This document shows positions 22,741-35,791 of a stretch of DNA of 64,000 nt, piece after piece. The stretch is from Labyrinthula sp. Ha (Eukaryota; Sar; Bigyra; Labyrinthulida; Labyrinthulaceae): NCBI GenBank assembly GCA_015227615.1, contig JAALGZ010000019.1, forward strand, positions 1-64,000, given 5' to 3'. A program made the translations under genes and the position numbers. Position 1 is the first letter of the stretch. Every line of letters starts with the position of its first letter. The notes under the pieces were generated by a model that had not been told where the DNA came from, made no database searches, and saw only the letters and a list, made by a program, of their open reading frames with translations.

Positions 22741-23930
22741 ACTATTTCGCAATAGGAACCAGTTCACCCCTTGTTGATAAATGGTAATCTGTGCCAAATG
22801 GGTTACCTACCAAAGGCGGTACATATATTGACAAGACCTGTTGATTTATTGCTATTTCTTTAAGTATACACCAACTGGACTAGACGTTGATTTTGTTTTT
22901 ATGGTTGACCAGATTTTTTTGGGCATGTTCATTTAGAATTGCTTTGTTCAGATTTGGTAGTTTGAGCGTGACTTAGATTAGTTGACAGAAAAATATCTAT
23001 ATATTTCGACTTTACCTTCCTGGAACTAGGTACACCTCACTTGAAGTGACACCTTCTTTGATGGTACTCTGATTTTTTTATTCCTCCAAATCATATTTTC
23101 TTCAGTTTCATATTTTACGTTGAATTAACTGTTTGTTTGTTTAAGAATGTCAGGTTTCACTCTTGCGAATGGGTCTTGTTAGCAGACATTTACTCACTAA
23201 GCTTGTAGATATATTGGCATGATTCTTGCAGTCTTACACCTTTTGTCTTATATTTAGAAGTTGAACTTAGATTCTTTTATCCAGATGATTCCCAAGTTCA
23301 TAGCTTATATTGAGCTAGATCAAATCATCTCAAGGCTTTATATTCTGTGCTTTTCTGGAAGAATGAAAATCTAGGGCATGCTTTCAATACCGGGGTGATC
23401 TAAATACTTTTCTTGTCATATATAGTTGCTGATGTCTATTTCTACTTTAGAACAGTAAGTAATCGAAATTTTATTCTTCTATATAAATTATTTTTGATAT
23501 CTTAGTTGTAGTACACTTTGCATGTCGTGTTCCATATTTTATGGATGGTAGGCAATCTACCACCTCTGCATCGTTAACCACTCTTCTGTGGTTCTCTGTT
23601 AGCAATATATCACTCAAATATCACATCTTATAGTATGAGCTCTTACTTCTTGTGCTTGGGATAAAAATATCTATCCGAGGTAAGTAAGTTTCTGTATTGA
23701 ATACTCTTGTCATCTTTTCCAACTTTCCTAGGAGCTCCGTGTACATGCTATTCTAATATCTAACATTGTAATCCCAGGGATCAATCACAGCAATTTTTAT
23801 TTCCAACCTTTTCAAGAATTGTTTCCAAGTCATATCAATGATATGCTGGGCCTCAAATATATTATAAGGAATTTTCTTTCTTAAAAACCTCGCCACAGTC
23901 TCGGTTTTCTAATATGGTATTGACTTGTGA

Positions 23931-24163
23931 CTAGGATAAGATTTGATTCTTTGCTAATTTATCAATAAAAAATCTTCCTGTATTTTTCTCATAGATTGAT
24001 TTTGATAATTCCCTAATTCTTCATTATTAAAAAATGCACAATTAATAATTAGAGAAAATTCACAATGATTTGATAAAGATCATAATCCCAATTCTTTCAT
24101 TGATGATCAGAATTCAAACAATTATCATTTAGTTAATGATAGCTTCTATCAAATCCAAAGACC
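23931..24163. mobile_element. MITE copy A (GGATTTGAT ends, 8-bp target duplication)
   Basis: The element is bounded by the direct repeat ACTTGTGA (23923-23930 and 24164-24171), an 8-bp target duplication as made by hAT-type transposases. The reverse complement of the right end reads GGTCTTTGGATTTGATAG and the left end contains AAGATTTGATTC. The right half aligns with copy B near 45.6 kb (shared TGAT-ATCAGAATT and the ATCAAATCC end) and the left half with the start of copy B. At 233 bp it looks like an internally deleted copy. No coding capacity. Confidence 0.7.
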
Positions 24164-27100
24164 ACTTGTGAGCATATCAGTTTCATCCATGGTCACTAAT
24201 TTTGACTAACTTGTTATTGTCCTAAGAGTTGTTGCATGCAGTTCTTGTAGTAAAGCTAGTGTAAATGTTCTAATCATTTCATGTAATAGATTAAATTTTA
24301 AAACAATTAAACTTCTTACGGCCATACCGGCTCTAAGTAGTTTTTGTTGATACTAACTTGCGCTATGTAGCTACCAAAAAGTCTGGATCAAGTTTTTAGT
24401 TGAATTAGAGATATTTCACTGCTTATGTTGCTCTACTTGAGAATGCGAATTTCTTATGTTTCGTGGGTTTAAGCATGGTTAAAATAGATGAAGAGATTAT
24501 ATGGTAAAATAAGATTACATTTAATAAGTCTTGTACAAACTTACTACTGGTATAGCTATCTAAAAAGTTTTTGTGCATGAGGTGAATGTATTGTAAGACA
24601 TATAATATGTATCCGTAAGAACGAGGCCTTGGTTTTAAAAATACCATCAATATCCACAAAATTGATAAACTGATAAAAATCAAGTTTCTATAAAATCTTT
24701 GGAAACCAGCACAGCATAAATATACATTAAATCCACATTTTTGTTTATTTTGTGCTTTTGAAATATAGTGCTTGGTTCAAAGAATTCTAACTATGACAGG
24801 TATTTTGCTTTAAATATAGAGAAGGTTGATTTGTTAGGTTAATAGTCCAAGATTATGAGTCTAACTTTAATTCGATAGCATCCGGTTAGGTTTACATAAT
24901 ATTAGTAGAATTAATCATTATATCTCGTGCTTTAACACAAAGGTTATGCATTATCGAACATTAAAGTTAAATAAGAATTTACAAAGAATTGTTATTTGAA
25001 TAATGGTACACCTTGCTCCATGACTTTAAGCTTTTAAGTTGAAATAATCACAACTACAGAACAAACTTGCATCATTATTCAATTCATTCGTTGCATGCTC
25101 AGAACCAAGTATTGTCTATGGGTGCGTGAATTTATTATAAGAAATGATTAGGGTTTCTTCTCATGCATTGACCATCAAGTCATCCTGAGTAGCGAAGGAG
25201 CTGGAAATTTTCTACATCATTGCCAACCCTTAAAGCCTTGAAAAGTTATGAAATATTAGATCTAGATATATAACCGAATTTTCAATTCTGCCACGTAGGT
25301 GGATTATGGTTAGTTAGTTAGTGCTTGATCATCAGGTTGCAAGAGGTATGTCAGACAGTGTTTCTACCCTGAGTTAATTTATTATTTCTATTTTCAAGTT
25401 TTTAAAGAATACCTAAATGGTACAATAGACTTTTCTAGGTACCTAACCCCAAAAACTATAAGGTTCTGAAACTGTGGGAACGCAAGCTTAACTTATGGCT
25501 TAGTTGCTATGTAAGAGATGAGGAACACACACCTAAGATAACGTAAGGTTAAAGATAATAATGCTGGCTTTTAAAAGTTCCAACTTCCTAGGCTTTTTAG
25601 AATAACTTATGCATTTTTACCAATTTAATTCATCGCATTGCAGATTACTTTTAGCGAAAGCTTTTATTATATAGACCAAAGAAAAAAAAAGAGAAGAATA
25701 GATGGATATGTGTATAAGATCACTTCAAGTCCAAATAGCGAAATACTCTCAAATAATTTGCATAAGCAAGACATGGATCAAATAGGTTAATTTGCAAGAA
25801 ATGAATCTAGTTTTTAAATTTGTTATCCTTTTCTCACATTTTTTTCTGTATTTCAGCCTGAGTGAAGTCTTGTTGTTTCCTACAACGCTTATTATTAGAC
25901 TACAGGTATGGGCATGAGAATCTATCTTCCTAGATATATGGCGTAATCTCTAGCAATAGTATCTCTCCTATGACTTATACATTTAATGATACGAAAAGGC
26001 GATGGTACTGATTATGCAATCATATTTTTAACCACTCAATTCAGTATCATTGGCGCTGTACAAAAAGATTGTTTATGTGAAATATGTAGTAATTCATATT
26101 TTAGCATTTTCATCATGGTTAACTTGCCTTCTTTCTCGAAGAATTAAGCATTTTAATTGGTTAAGTACGTAAGTTCCTTAACTCCACTGTTATAATATTG
26201 GAACAAGTTTATTTCTCTACTAAATCTAAACTCCACCCTTAAGCGGTAATAATGGATAATGGAGATATGAATTCCATTTAGTTCTTGGATCTACACTGAA
26301 GTTTTTGAGAATCAGTTCACAAGGATTCCTGATTAGTGGCTCCTCCCCCAAGAATTATAGCTTTCTCGGGTATTTTATTATTAAGTGTTCAGGTTGCTCG
26401 AGGAATTGATGATCATAGAAACTTAGCGATGACTCCTCAAAAAGAAGAACCAATAAAATAGTGTCTACCAATTTATCGGATCAAATTTAGTATTTAATGG
26501 CACACAAGTTCTTGTTCGGTGATGAAAATATTGTAGTGATCATTTTAGTTGCAGTACCCTATTCACCAAAGCACATGTCCAGAGAGCTACTGATATTTAC
26601 CTAAATCAGAAAATAGGGCCACAATTTCAAAACCCTGTGCCAAAGCCAAGAAGACAAGATATAGTTTCTATAAGAGTATTAATGATTTTCAACTCAGCCT
26701 TGCCGAGATCAGTAGACTCTAACTCTACAATTATTTCGCAACCAATCAAGAGTGAATCAATTAAGAAAATATGAACTTATATTATTTTAACTCTAAATTG
26801 TTCTTTAATGTTATCCGCGGAAACCCTTTGAGGCTCTAGAAGTCAATATTCAACATCCTATTATACATTCCCTAAGTATTAAATAACAAATATTTTGTTT
26901 TCCAGTATTGAGCTACCATAATATCTTGCATTTGTGTAATTTGCAAAAGGAAGCATAGATATAAAAGAACTAAGTAAGGTTTCTTGTTATTATTTATTGT
27001 ATTTGAGTTTGAAGTGCGCACGTAATATTTCTATAACTTGAGCTTGCTAATATTATAGAAACTCAGGTTCAGTGCCTAATGTTTATGCACATCAATAGTT

Positions 27101-27895
27101 GTTTTTGCAACTGTTTGACTTTGAATTCTAGCTTCCATATCCAAGTTCTTTCTTAATCGTACATAATCAACATTAATACTACCCAGAACCCATCTTCCAT
27201 GCTACTGCAGAAAACATTAACAACCTCTTGAGGCACTCCTGGTAGTTTACACTATTTTTTCTATGTTCTTTCTTAAACTCGATTATACATGAAGAGAGCA
27301 CTAGAATTCTGAATTCTACTAAATGAAATTACAAATAATTGTTCATCAGTTTTTTCATTGAATAAAATACTCTTTAAACAAATTAATTTCTGAATAAAAA
27401 GTAGTTTTAAGGCGTTGATAGAGAGAGAGCTCTATTTTTAGAGGTGTACGAAGTATTTAAGGTAAAACACAAGGAGTAAAGATGAACAGAACAACATGTT
27501 CCTCTAGTATTCTAGCTCAAAAGTTACTTTTAGCATTAGTGGAGATGGATTCTGGTAAGCAATAGGCATATACGTGAATAACCAATACAAACTTTAGGTA
27601 TCTTGTTTCTTAGTTATATTAAAGAAACAAATTCTTATGGAACTATTCGATAAACTAACACGTAATACCAAGGAAAACCAAGTGTTTCCACTTCTTAATA
27701 TAGGGTGCTCAATTTTGTCAAACACTTCGTTTTTATTGCGAATGTCCAAGATACTAATTATTCGATTATACCTATTGCAACCTAAATATACGTTATCATG
27801 TCACAAATTGTCTTTGGATTTCCCGAACAAACCGAGAATTTAAAAAAGACCTCTCGTCTCAATTGTTAGGCAATATATGTAGGCAAAATACAAAC

Positions 27896-27928
27896 CAGGA
27901 CAACATGTCATTGATTTTGGTTGTCCTG
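27896..27928. other. Perfect 9-bp inverted repeat
   Basis: CAGGACAAC (27896-27904) pairs with GTTGTCCTG (27920-27928) across a 15-base loop. It lies about 115 bases before the first codon of the protease relic and might be a regulatory hairpin or a small transposon trace. Function unknown. Confidence 0.4.
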
Positions 27929-28044
27929 TCTCATTACCAAACCAAGGATGCAGCAAAAACAAAAATGTTTTTTACATATATATCTATTGCAAACTAAAAC
28001 TCAAAACTAAAAGAACAATATAAAATAATAACAAAAAAAATAAT

Positions 28045-29017
28045 ATGTCTGACGGCTACATGACCTTGGTTTTTCCTAGTGGAATGGATGAACCTTTTCT
28101 TTCTCTCTTTGAGGATGCTCAGGAGTATTGGAATGGTGCTCTACTAAGCTCTGGAATAGGATCTGCCAACCTTGGAGGTTCATCTGTACCTTCTGGTTGT
28201 TTGATCAGCTATACTTTTCCAAATCCTTTCATTGTTGAATGAGCGGTTCTTCTAGCTGAGTTTACCTCAATTGATGGATCTGGAGGAACACTTGCTCAAG
28301 CAGGAGTGTGCACTCTTGATAACAATCTACCAAGACTTGGAATAATGCAATTTGACACGGCTGATTCTCAATCTCTCCTTGATGTAGGTAACTTTGGAGA
28401 AGTCATCCGCCATGAAATGGCTCATTCATTTGGATTCGGATCTGCATGGACCAACTTCAACCTTGTTGAACGATCCTGCTTCTTTGGAATCTGTTTCGAA
28501 TCTGGACTCTATACTGGAGTAAATGGAAATGAAGGGCTTGCTGAACTTGGAGGAGGCGGACAAATAGAAATAGAAGGAGATGGAGGTGCAGGGTAATATG
28601 ATATTAGATTTTCTTAGTTTTTCTAGAACAGCTGGTGCTCACTGGGATGAAGATACTTATGAACATTAGTTGATGACTGGATACTTGAATGCTGGAGTAT
28701 TTAATCCAGCATCTTTAATGACAATTAAGTCTTTTATTGATATGGGGTATGAAGTAGATTTAAGTGCAGCTCAACCCTAAACGCTTCCAAAGGAAGTGTT
28801 TGGTGGAGAAAAGATAGCGCTTGGAGTGGACATTCTTGATCTTGGGTACAGAGAGACAAGTGATTGGCTGGTTAATGGAGATGGAGTTACTGTTCACACT
28901 AGAAATGAGGGTCGTATTCTTGAGTTTGCTATTTTTGGTGTTGCTTTATCTACATTGGTTGCTTTTGTAGCTGCATTTGCATATAAGAAGCGAAAGAATG
29001 ATGAGCAAAGAAATTAA
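28045..29017 (+). pseudogene. Leishmanolysin-like membrane metalloprotease, broken by three stop codons
   Basis: Two exons, 28045-28592 and 28627-29017, separated by a 34-nt intron (GTAATA...TTTTTCTAG) that splices in frame (GGAG|TAGAHWDED). The zinc site HEMAHSFGFGSAW fits the HExxHxxGxG of leishmanolysin-like (M8) peptidases, and downstream blocks AHWDEDTYE, LMTGYLNAGV, SLMTIKSFIDMGYEVD are family hallmarks. The C-terminus has one membrane span (EFAIFGVALSTLVAFVAAFA) followed by a basic cytosolic tail, so it was a type I surface protein. Three in-frame nonsense codons interrupt it: TGA 28240-28242, TAG 28667-28669 (where relatives have the E of ELMTG) and TAA 28778-28780; otherwise the frame is perfect, so inactivation is recent. 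No signal peptide is seen before the first ATG, suggesting the 5' end is lost too. Stop-codon readthrough is an alternative but other genes here end at all three stops. Confidence 0.82.
28593..28626 (+). other. 34-nt spliceosomal intron in the protease relic
   Basis: Starts GTAATATGAT and ends TTTTTCTAG. Its removal restores the conserved G-T-A-x-x-HWDE context of leishmanolysins. Its ends match the 32-nt introns elsewhere in the window. Confidence 0.82.
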
Positions 29018-29087
29018 GAAGCATGTACTTATCTAATAGGTATTAACACCTATCTTTAAACAATAAGATCTATATATCAGCTAAAAT

Positions 29088-29642
29088 TCATAACCTGGTT
29101 AAAATTGGAGGAACTAATACAGGAGGGAGCGTTGTTGGAAATGGCGAGGGAGCTCCGGATGGGGATGGTGAGGGAGCTCCAGAAGGAGATGAGGAGGGAA
29201 GAAATGTCGGGGTTTGTGTTGTTGTAACAGGAGCTTTATAACTTCGCACATTAGCCCCCCAATACGCGAATACAATAACAAACGCAAAAAGAACTATTAC
29301 GACGGAGAACGACTTGAACCCAAATCCGCGAACTTTGAAAGACGAAACACTCACGTTATCAACTTTTTTAGATCCCGGGTTTTGTTCAAAATCTTCAAGT
29401 GTTTTATCATAAACATCGTCTGTATATGGCTGTGGGAAACTAAATTGAGGCTTAGCAGTTGTGACAGAATTATGCACGTCTCGGAACAACTGGTTTGCTG
29501 CGTGAGTCAAATCGGAGCCTGATTCTCCAGAATGTGCAGAGGCTGCTTCATAATTTGGTTCACTCATTTCTGTGTAGGCATTTGTGTTTGTCTGGGATTC
29601 CGTGTACGAGCTTGTTGCATAAAGTGATCTTTCTGGCTTCAT
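29088..29642 (-). CDS. Small single-pass membrane protein with a Pro/Ser stalk
   Basis: 184 residues from ATG 29640-29642. Residues 1-108 are hydrophilic, Ser/Thr/Asp-rich, without a signal peptide; about 109-129 form a membrane span (SFSVVIVLFAFVIVFAYWGA); the rest is a Thr/Pro/Ser stalk with an imperfect repeat (SPSGAPSPSPSGAPSPFPT), likely heavily O-glycosylated. Topology is probably type II, stalk outside. Such PSPSGAPS stalks are frequent in stramenopile surface proteins, where they carry a larger ectodomain; here the chain stops soon after the stalk, so the gene may be shortened or a 3' exon may be missed, although I found no good short intron at its end. It is tail to tail with the broken protease gene, 70 bp apart. 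Confidence 0.7.
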   Translation of the reverse strand: MKPERSLYATSSYTESQTNTNAYTEMSEPNYEAASAHSGESGSDLTHAANQLFRDVHNSVTTAKPQFSFPQPYTDDVYDKTLEDFEQNPGSKKVDNVSVSSFKVRGFGFKSFSVVIVLFAFVIVFAYWGANVRSYKAPVTTTQTPTFLPSSSPSGAPSPSPSGAPSPFPTTLPPVLVPPILTRL

Positions 29643-32600
29643 TGTACTTTTTGGTTTTTAATTTTAAACGTTAAGTGCCTAATAGGTACTTATAATTATA
29701 CCGGTGTTATAGCTGAGATTTTTGGTAATGTGCGTTAGGAATATAAGTGTTAGAACTTCCCGTGTGTTGAATCTGGAGAATATGGAGTCAGTCTATCCCC
29801 CCCAAAGGAGAGAGAAAAAAGACTAGTTCTAGAAGAAAGTACAAGTGTAAGAAGGTAATACAGACTTCCAAAGACTCTACAAACTTAAGAAACTCAATAT
29901 ATCATATCCTAGTCATAAATCTTCTCTTAATTTTAAGTTTGAGCACATTTGATCTTTCATTAAACTTGTCTTGATAGCTATGCAATTAAAGGCCAGAGCT
30001 GCACAATAATGTTTTTGAAGTTGCTTTTGAGCTTAGCTTATTTTTCTAATAGATTTTCAACCGTGTGGCTAAAAACTGAAACCAGGAAAAAGTCTTTGAA
30101 CGGTCTTAGATGAGTGGAGATTTAAAAAAAGGCAAGAGGTGCTCTCATCTTACACAATCTCTGGAACCCTTCAGAGTCACCAATACACAGCTCAGCGTTG
30201 TAGTCTACACGATTATATAATAAACAGCATTTACTTAGATTAGGAAAAGTTATACCTCGCCATCAAGAAGTACGCACACTGTCTAGTTCTTCGCACAAGA
30301 CATCGAACACGGGATATGAGTATTAACCGTGACTAGAAAGTTCCGTGGCTATGCCAGGGATGATCTTCAAACTGTACAAATGCTACAGCATTTCCATAAA
30401 AAGGCATTGTATCAGTTTTTTGGTGAACATAGTTTATTTAAATTTCCTGTTCCTTATTTGCCTTGTCGCAAAGGAGCTCTATTAAATTTTCGAAAAAAAG
30501 TTGAATTTACATTAAGTTGGTGACAGATACGATTAAAATGAAGTTAGCTAGGTGAATGAGTTATTTTATAAATGCAATGGTTTGCTTTTTTTGCTATAAA
30601 AGTCTCTAGCAAAATTCTAGTTGTTCACTTCCTGGTGCTTGGTGCTTAGACTAATGATCCTAACCGCAAAGCCGAATGCAGATTTCAGTCTAGATATTCT
30701 AAAATAAAAAATAGGAAAGTGGCTTGATACATTTGAACCAACCAGGAGATAATGCATATCTCATATTTAACAGTAGAACCCCATCAATGGTTAAGAGCTG
30801 GTGATTTTTTTTTAATCTGGATGTTCTATCTTCGTTTAACTGGTAGTCTGTGAAATAGTTGCACCAGAGTTCAGTCCATTAAGCTCAAAAAAGAACTTTG
30901 GTGAAATTCAATGGACATAAAAGTGTTTCTCAAAACATGTGAGAAAGACTGATTTCATTAAAGCGTCTCATTGTATAAGGAGGTATCAACAGTGCAAGCT
31001 AAGCTATTGCGATTGGCATGGCCTACTTAGATCCTATATTGTTGAGAGGAAAAAATGGCAGTGGCATTAACGTCCTGGAGACTTTTTGGTCTATTCTGAG
31101 ATATTTATTCTAACAAACTCTTAAAAAAAAGTATAGCATATGCTCACCATATATATATGGAGAGAATTGGGCTGTATAATGAGTTCAACTGAACATGAAT
31201 CACATAGGTAAAAGTTCTGTTTAATGAAATTTTGAAAACCTGGAATACAAGAGAATTGAAAAAAAACTTACTGAAAAAGAACAATGAAAGACATAATATG
31301 ATCTTTTTACAAATGAGATAATCAGTGTCGTTTTTTGGTAATGATATATTACCGTTTAATTGTTAGATTTCAAGAATTTGGTGTCGGTCACATGCAGAGA
31401 TGTCCAGGAAATTTGACTTATATGGGTTCCTGCAATGGGCATCAGCCAAAAAAATATGCGACTAGAATAAAATACTAATTGTTTTTCACTAAGAATGTTA
31501 TGGGCGAGCTCACTTGATGATAACAAATTTTATGCCAGCGAAACGCTATCCACAAAGGTGATATATATTTTTCATTTAATAATCTTTTTTTTGTTACAGT
31601 TGAAGAACAGTATACATAATTGCTACCATAAAGTATCTGGAAAATTGTAAAAATAATAAATAAGGTCAAGGTTTAGGTGTTTTAATTAATTCTAAATAGA
31701 AGTTAGTGGCTAGTTAATACTGCAGAGGTAATATCAAGACGTAATATGCTTATTTTGTCGCACATAGGTAGATTAGTAGAAAATCTATGCTTCACGACAT
31801 GGGATCTCAACTCAAAGAGAACTTCATTATTTAAAACTTTACTTAGAATCGAAAATAGTGAAATAGGATTATCCATATTTCAGTTAAGATTATTATATTC
31901 ATAAATTCAATTCCATCCTGTAAAGCGCACATTATGTGCTGTGCTACTTTTTGTCCCTTGGCACTCTGTTAGTATAAACGTACATAATTTTGACTTCTGG
32001 ACATGTCATATTGCATGTACATACTGTGTCATCAAGATAAAAAACAGGAGTATGGGTAGCCCTTGGCACGTTAACTACCAGAAAATTTTAAGACTATCTT
32101 AGACAAGATTCTGTCAAGCGATAAAGGTGTCTCTTTCAAAGACGACCGAATCTGACTGGGAAAGATAAAAGAGTTATTCACCAAAAGTAACTTATAAAAA
32201 CAGTTCCTGCAAGAATTGAGACGGGGGTACATATAATAATCCAAACTTAAGACCAGTAAAATTGGTATCGTTTATATTAATGGATTTTAGAAACAAAGTT
32301 TACAAGAAAAGAATTTAATAATTTTACATGCTTAATACTGATGTAAAAATTCACTCAAACGCTATCAGCAAATAGAACTGCTTTTAATGAAGTGAAAACT
32401 GATTAGCTCGTAGGCACAATCTATTGAGTCAAGCTTGTTAACCCCCCCCCAAGAGAGAAAAATGATGTAGAAGTTATTTAGACATTAAATGATGACCTGA
32501 AGCGTGAGAGTACGTCAAAATGATAGTAATTCCAATCGGAAGGCTAATGGGATATTGATCCCCGGGTTTTGATATCAACGCAGATCGGAACACTATTAGA

Positions 32601-35600
32601 ATGTAATGGTAAGATCTACCTGTATCATGGTAAATATTTGATAATCCCATTTAGACTTAGCTGGGGTGAACAACTAACTTACAGTACCAATCCCGAATTC
32701 AGATGGTAATAGGTCCGACGGAAGTAACATTTGCTCATTAGGGGATGTTTTTCTAAACGAAGATTATTCCGATGAATATGCCCAACTTCAGTCAGGACCG
32801 ATTACGGAGTAGGTGGTCAATAAAAGGATTGGTAATGGGAAAACTTCATTTTAAAAAGAGTAATCCGAGTTGCAGAAATGTGATGCTGAGATCTCTTAGA
32901 CATATATTATGTGTGGTGACGTGTTCCTCCCTATGCAAAGACCCATCTTATACAATAAAAAAACTTGTAACACATCTAATCATATATAAATGGGGTTGAA
33001 CGGGATGTAAATACTCTACGTTATCTATAATATAATATATGGAAGTTCTAGATGAAATGTCGTTAGAGCAGTTTCAGAGTAGCGCCAACATATAACATTA
33101 ATATTAAGAATAATGCACTCTTGAACGAGTACTTGAACCCCCTAGATTGATGTATGGTTACATAGATATAATTCAATGCAATTAATCTGAGAGGCACCAG
33201 GGCTCGTTATTCTATGCTTAGAACTATCTAGAAGAATGTTGTTGGAATGTGACCTTACATATTCTGCAGAGTAGTAAACATCCCTACATAGGACAACAAG
33301 GAATGCTACGTTTTGATTAGAAAGATGGTTAAGATGTTATTCCAAAAGAACTAATGCACATTGTTCTTCACTAGGTTTATTGAAATGCTATAGCGAATCC
33401 TATGACAGCTAAGTTGCATAGTCAACAAGACATTTAAATGTGTTTTTCTTTTTTATTATTGCGAAATTGAAGACAGCATCATTTTTTTTTCTTGAGTTGA
33501 TACTAGATAAATATGTTGTGCTATTATATATAGTATAAATATAGGAGCAAAAAGAAACTACGGTGGAGGCAGTTAATCAAACAACCTCCCTGGAATGTCC
33601 CTATTTTTTTAATTAAAAAAAAAGATAAGGCATTCGAACGAGCTACGACCCGGTGTCATCATTGTAGCTAGAGAGAGTTCGCCAAATGATTTTTTTGATA
33701 GTACAGGGTAGCTTGACGCTTCAATTACACCACTTAGAACCAAAGCTATACAAATTCTTTGGCTTTACTCTTGCCTACCTTGATTATCTTCTCCAACTTG
33801 AAATGATCAGCAATATTGGAGTGAGTCACTTTCCATTTGTAGATCTTTGTTATAATGTGCATATTAATAGAAACAACACAGAAATATGAATATATATATA
33901 TGCCTTAAGGAGAACTATTTAATTTTTCTGAACCCATACTTGAGAGCTATAGTGTTCTTTTGTCAATCCAAGAGAGATGTTTCTCATTAGGATGGAATAA
34001 AACATTAGATTGAGAATTATTCAGGGCGTCATCCTCGTATTTCATTCATTACAGATAGATTAGCACCGCCAAGGCAGGCTAAGAAAGAATAAATGAACAG
34101 CATGGCCAAAAACATTAATTTGTGCAAAGATAGGTTATCTCAACTACATCTTTCCCCGCTACTTCAAATGGTTTATGATTTTAGACCAAGATACTTTCAT
34201 GCAATGCAAACGCCCCTAGCTTATTAATATGAGTTTGAATAACTCCATGGCGAGCATTATAGTTTCAAAATACCATAAGTACTCTGTTTCAAGAATAACA
34301 GGATAAAACAAACATTGGGAGTAGTTTGTGCAGAAAGTAAATGTCAATAATTCCTAATGGACGTATTTTTTAATATCAAGGAGCTTTAGCATTTGAATCA
34401 AAGTAGCGCTTAGGTGCCCATGTTCAGTGTTCTTAGGACTGCCCTAATAGAGTTAGCAGAACTTCCATCGGTAATGAATATGTTCTGCCTCTAGGAGCAG
34501 AAAACTTCCCAGCATTCAGTTTTATGGCACTTTGTAGCGCAATAGTTTTGGTATAACACCAGTACCCGTGTTAAAACACCATGGCTTTCGTCTTCTCAGT
34601 AATTTATCAATTATTAGAACTAGGGTCGAATCCTTACAGTTGAAAATTGATACTGAAGAATCAAAAATATTAAGTAATATTTTTTTTTGATACTAGCAGG
34701 TTTTATTAAGATGAGATTATCTAGGAGCAGATTTGATTTCATGAGATACAGAGTGCCAAGTCTAGAGTCTAGAGCAGCTCTGCTATTTTCCCGTTTACAT
34801 GTGGTACAAGGCTTTGGTTACCTCGTGACAAAGGATTAGAAATACTCTATTCTTGGGTTAGTAACTCATAGGTCGGTAAAACATTAGAAGAGAGCACTTA
34901 TGCAAAGAAAAGTAATATCATCTTGAGTTACAATTATATCTTTTATTAGATTGTAGTTAAAGGGGAATCTTAATATCAATTTTGAATGAGAGAATAGATA
35001 TCCCACTTTGTTGGTAAATTAAATGGTAAACTCACACAGCGTAAAATCCAAGCTCACAAACTTTTAAATGCTATGAAAAGTGAGCCTGATCTCGCAGCTA
35101 CGTTGAATTCTTGTAATTGGGAACTCGCTATAAACGCAACTAGTTTGTACGAAAATTAACCTCAGAATAAAGCTTAAATTTGAGCCTATTTTTCCCCTTC
35201 TAGTCTTAATTTTGATAAAACAATACAATCACCAAAATCTGTTTTTTTCATAGTGGCGGGAAATTTGTACTGTAAAAGTATTATCTGTTTCATATGTACA
35301 TAAAAACATTAAAACTTGTTGTCGTCTTTTTGCTTAGCCAGATGAAATAAAAATTGTAATTCTATTTACTTTTGTCAAACAGCTTTCACACCTTTTTTAA
35401 CATCTCCAAATGGTTTCAATAATAATAAAGTTCTCTCAAGAAGCAAACGCCATAGAGCTGCAGGATGACGTGCCACATTTAAAAATCCTGTCGTTGTACC
35501 AAAATGTGAAACGCCTTTCTTTCTCTAAAATACTTCTTTAGATTTAAACCTTGTTTTCAGGGCCCTGAAGAAAAGATAATGTCTATTTGATCCATATGGG

Positions 35601-35791
35601 TGAAGGCCATTAAGTTATTATTCCTCTTCTATGGATTCAAATTCTCAAGCCTTCACTTCAGGTCTTTATAATAGAAATTTCTTACCTAAAAAGGTAAATT
35701 AAATATATTTTTATTTAGTTATTAACCCAGCGATAAACCAACAAATAAAATAGACCGTATTCTTTCAAGACAAATCTAGTTCATTTCACCC
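29643..35791. other. Intergenic stretch, no gene seen
   Basis: No supported gene. Runs of cytosine next to purine-rich sequence occur at 29797-29803 (C7, then AAAGGAGAGAG) and 32442-32450 (C9, then AAGAGAGAAA). On the minus strand these resemble the polypurine tract of the retrotransposon at 20-29 and may be decayed element ends. The stretch 32.5-33.0 kb is less AT-biased than its neighbours but has no readable frame with a known domain. Confidence 0.4.

Larger units (their letters stand above)
22741..28044. other. Intergenic stretch
   Basis: No gene recognised. It contains one copy of the GGATTTGAT-ended MITE (23931-24163) and a 9-bp perfect hairpin at 27896-27928 shortly before the protease relic. 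The remainder is AT-rich and featureless to me. Confidence 0.5.

Noticed and set aside
28045-29017. Alternative genetic code explaining the stops in the protease gene
   Set aside because: All three stop codons occur in frame, while other intact genes terminate at TAA, TAG and TGA; recent pseudogene is simpler.
33610-33660. GTTCGAAT followed by a T-run on the minus strand as a pol III gene
   Set aside because: The T-stem closing pair would be G-G and no acceptor stem matches.
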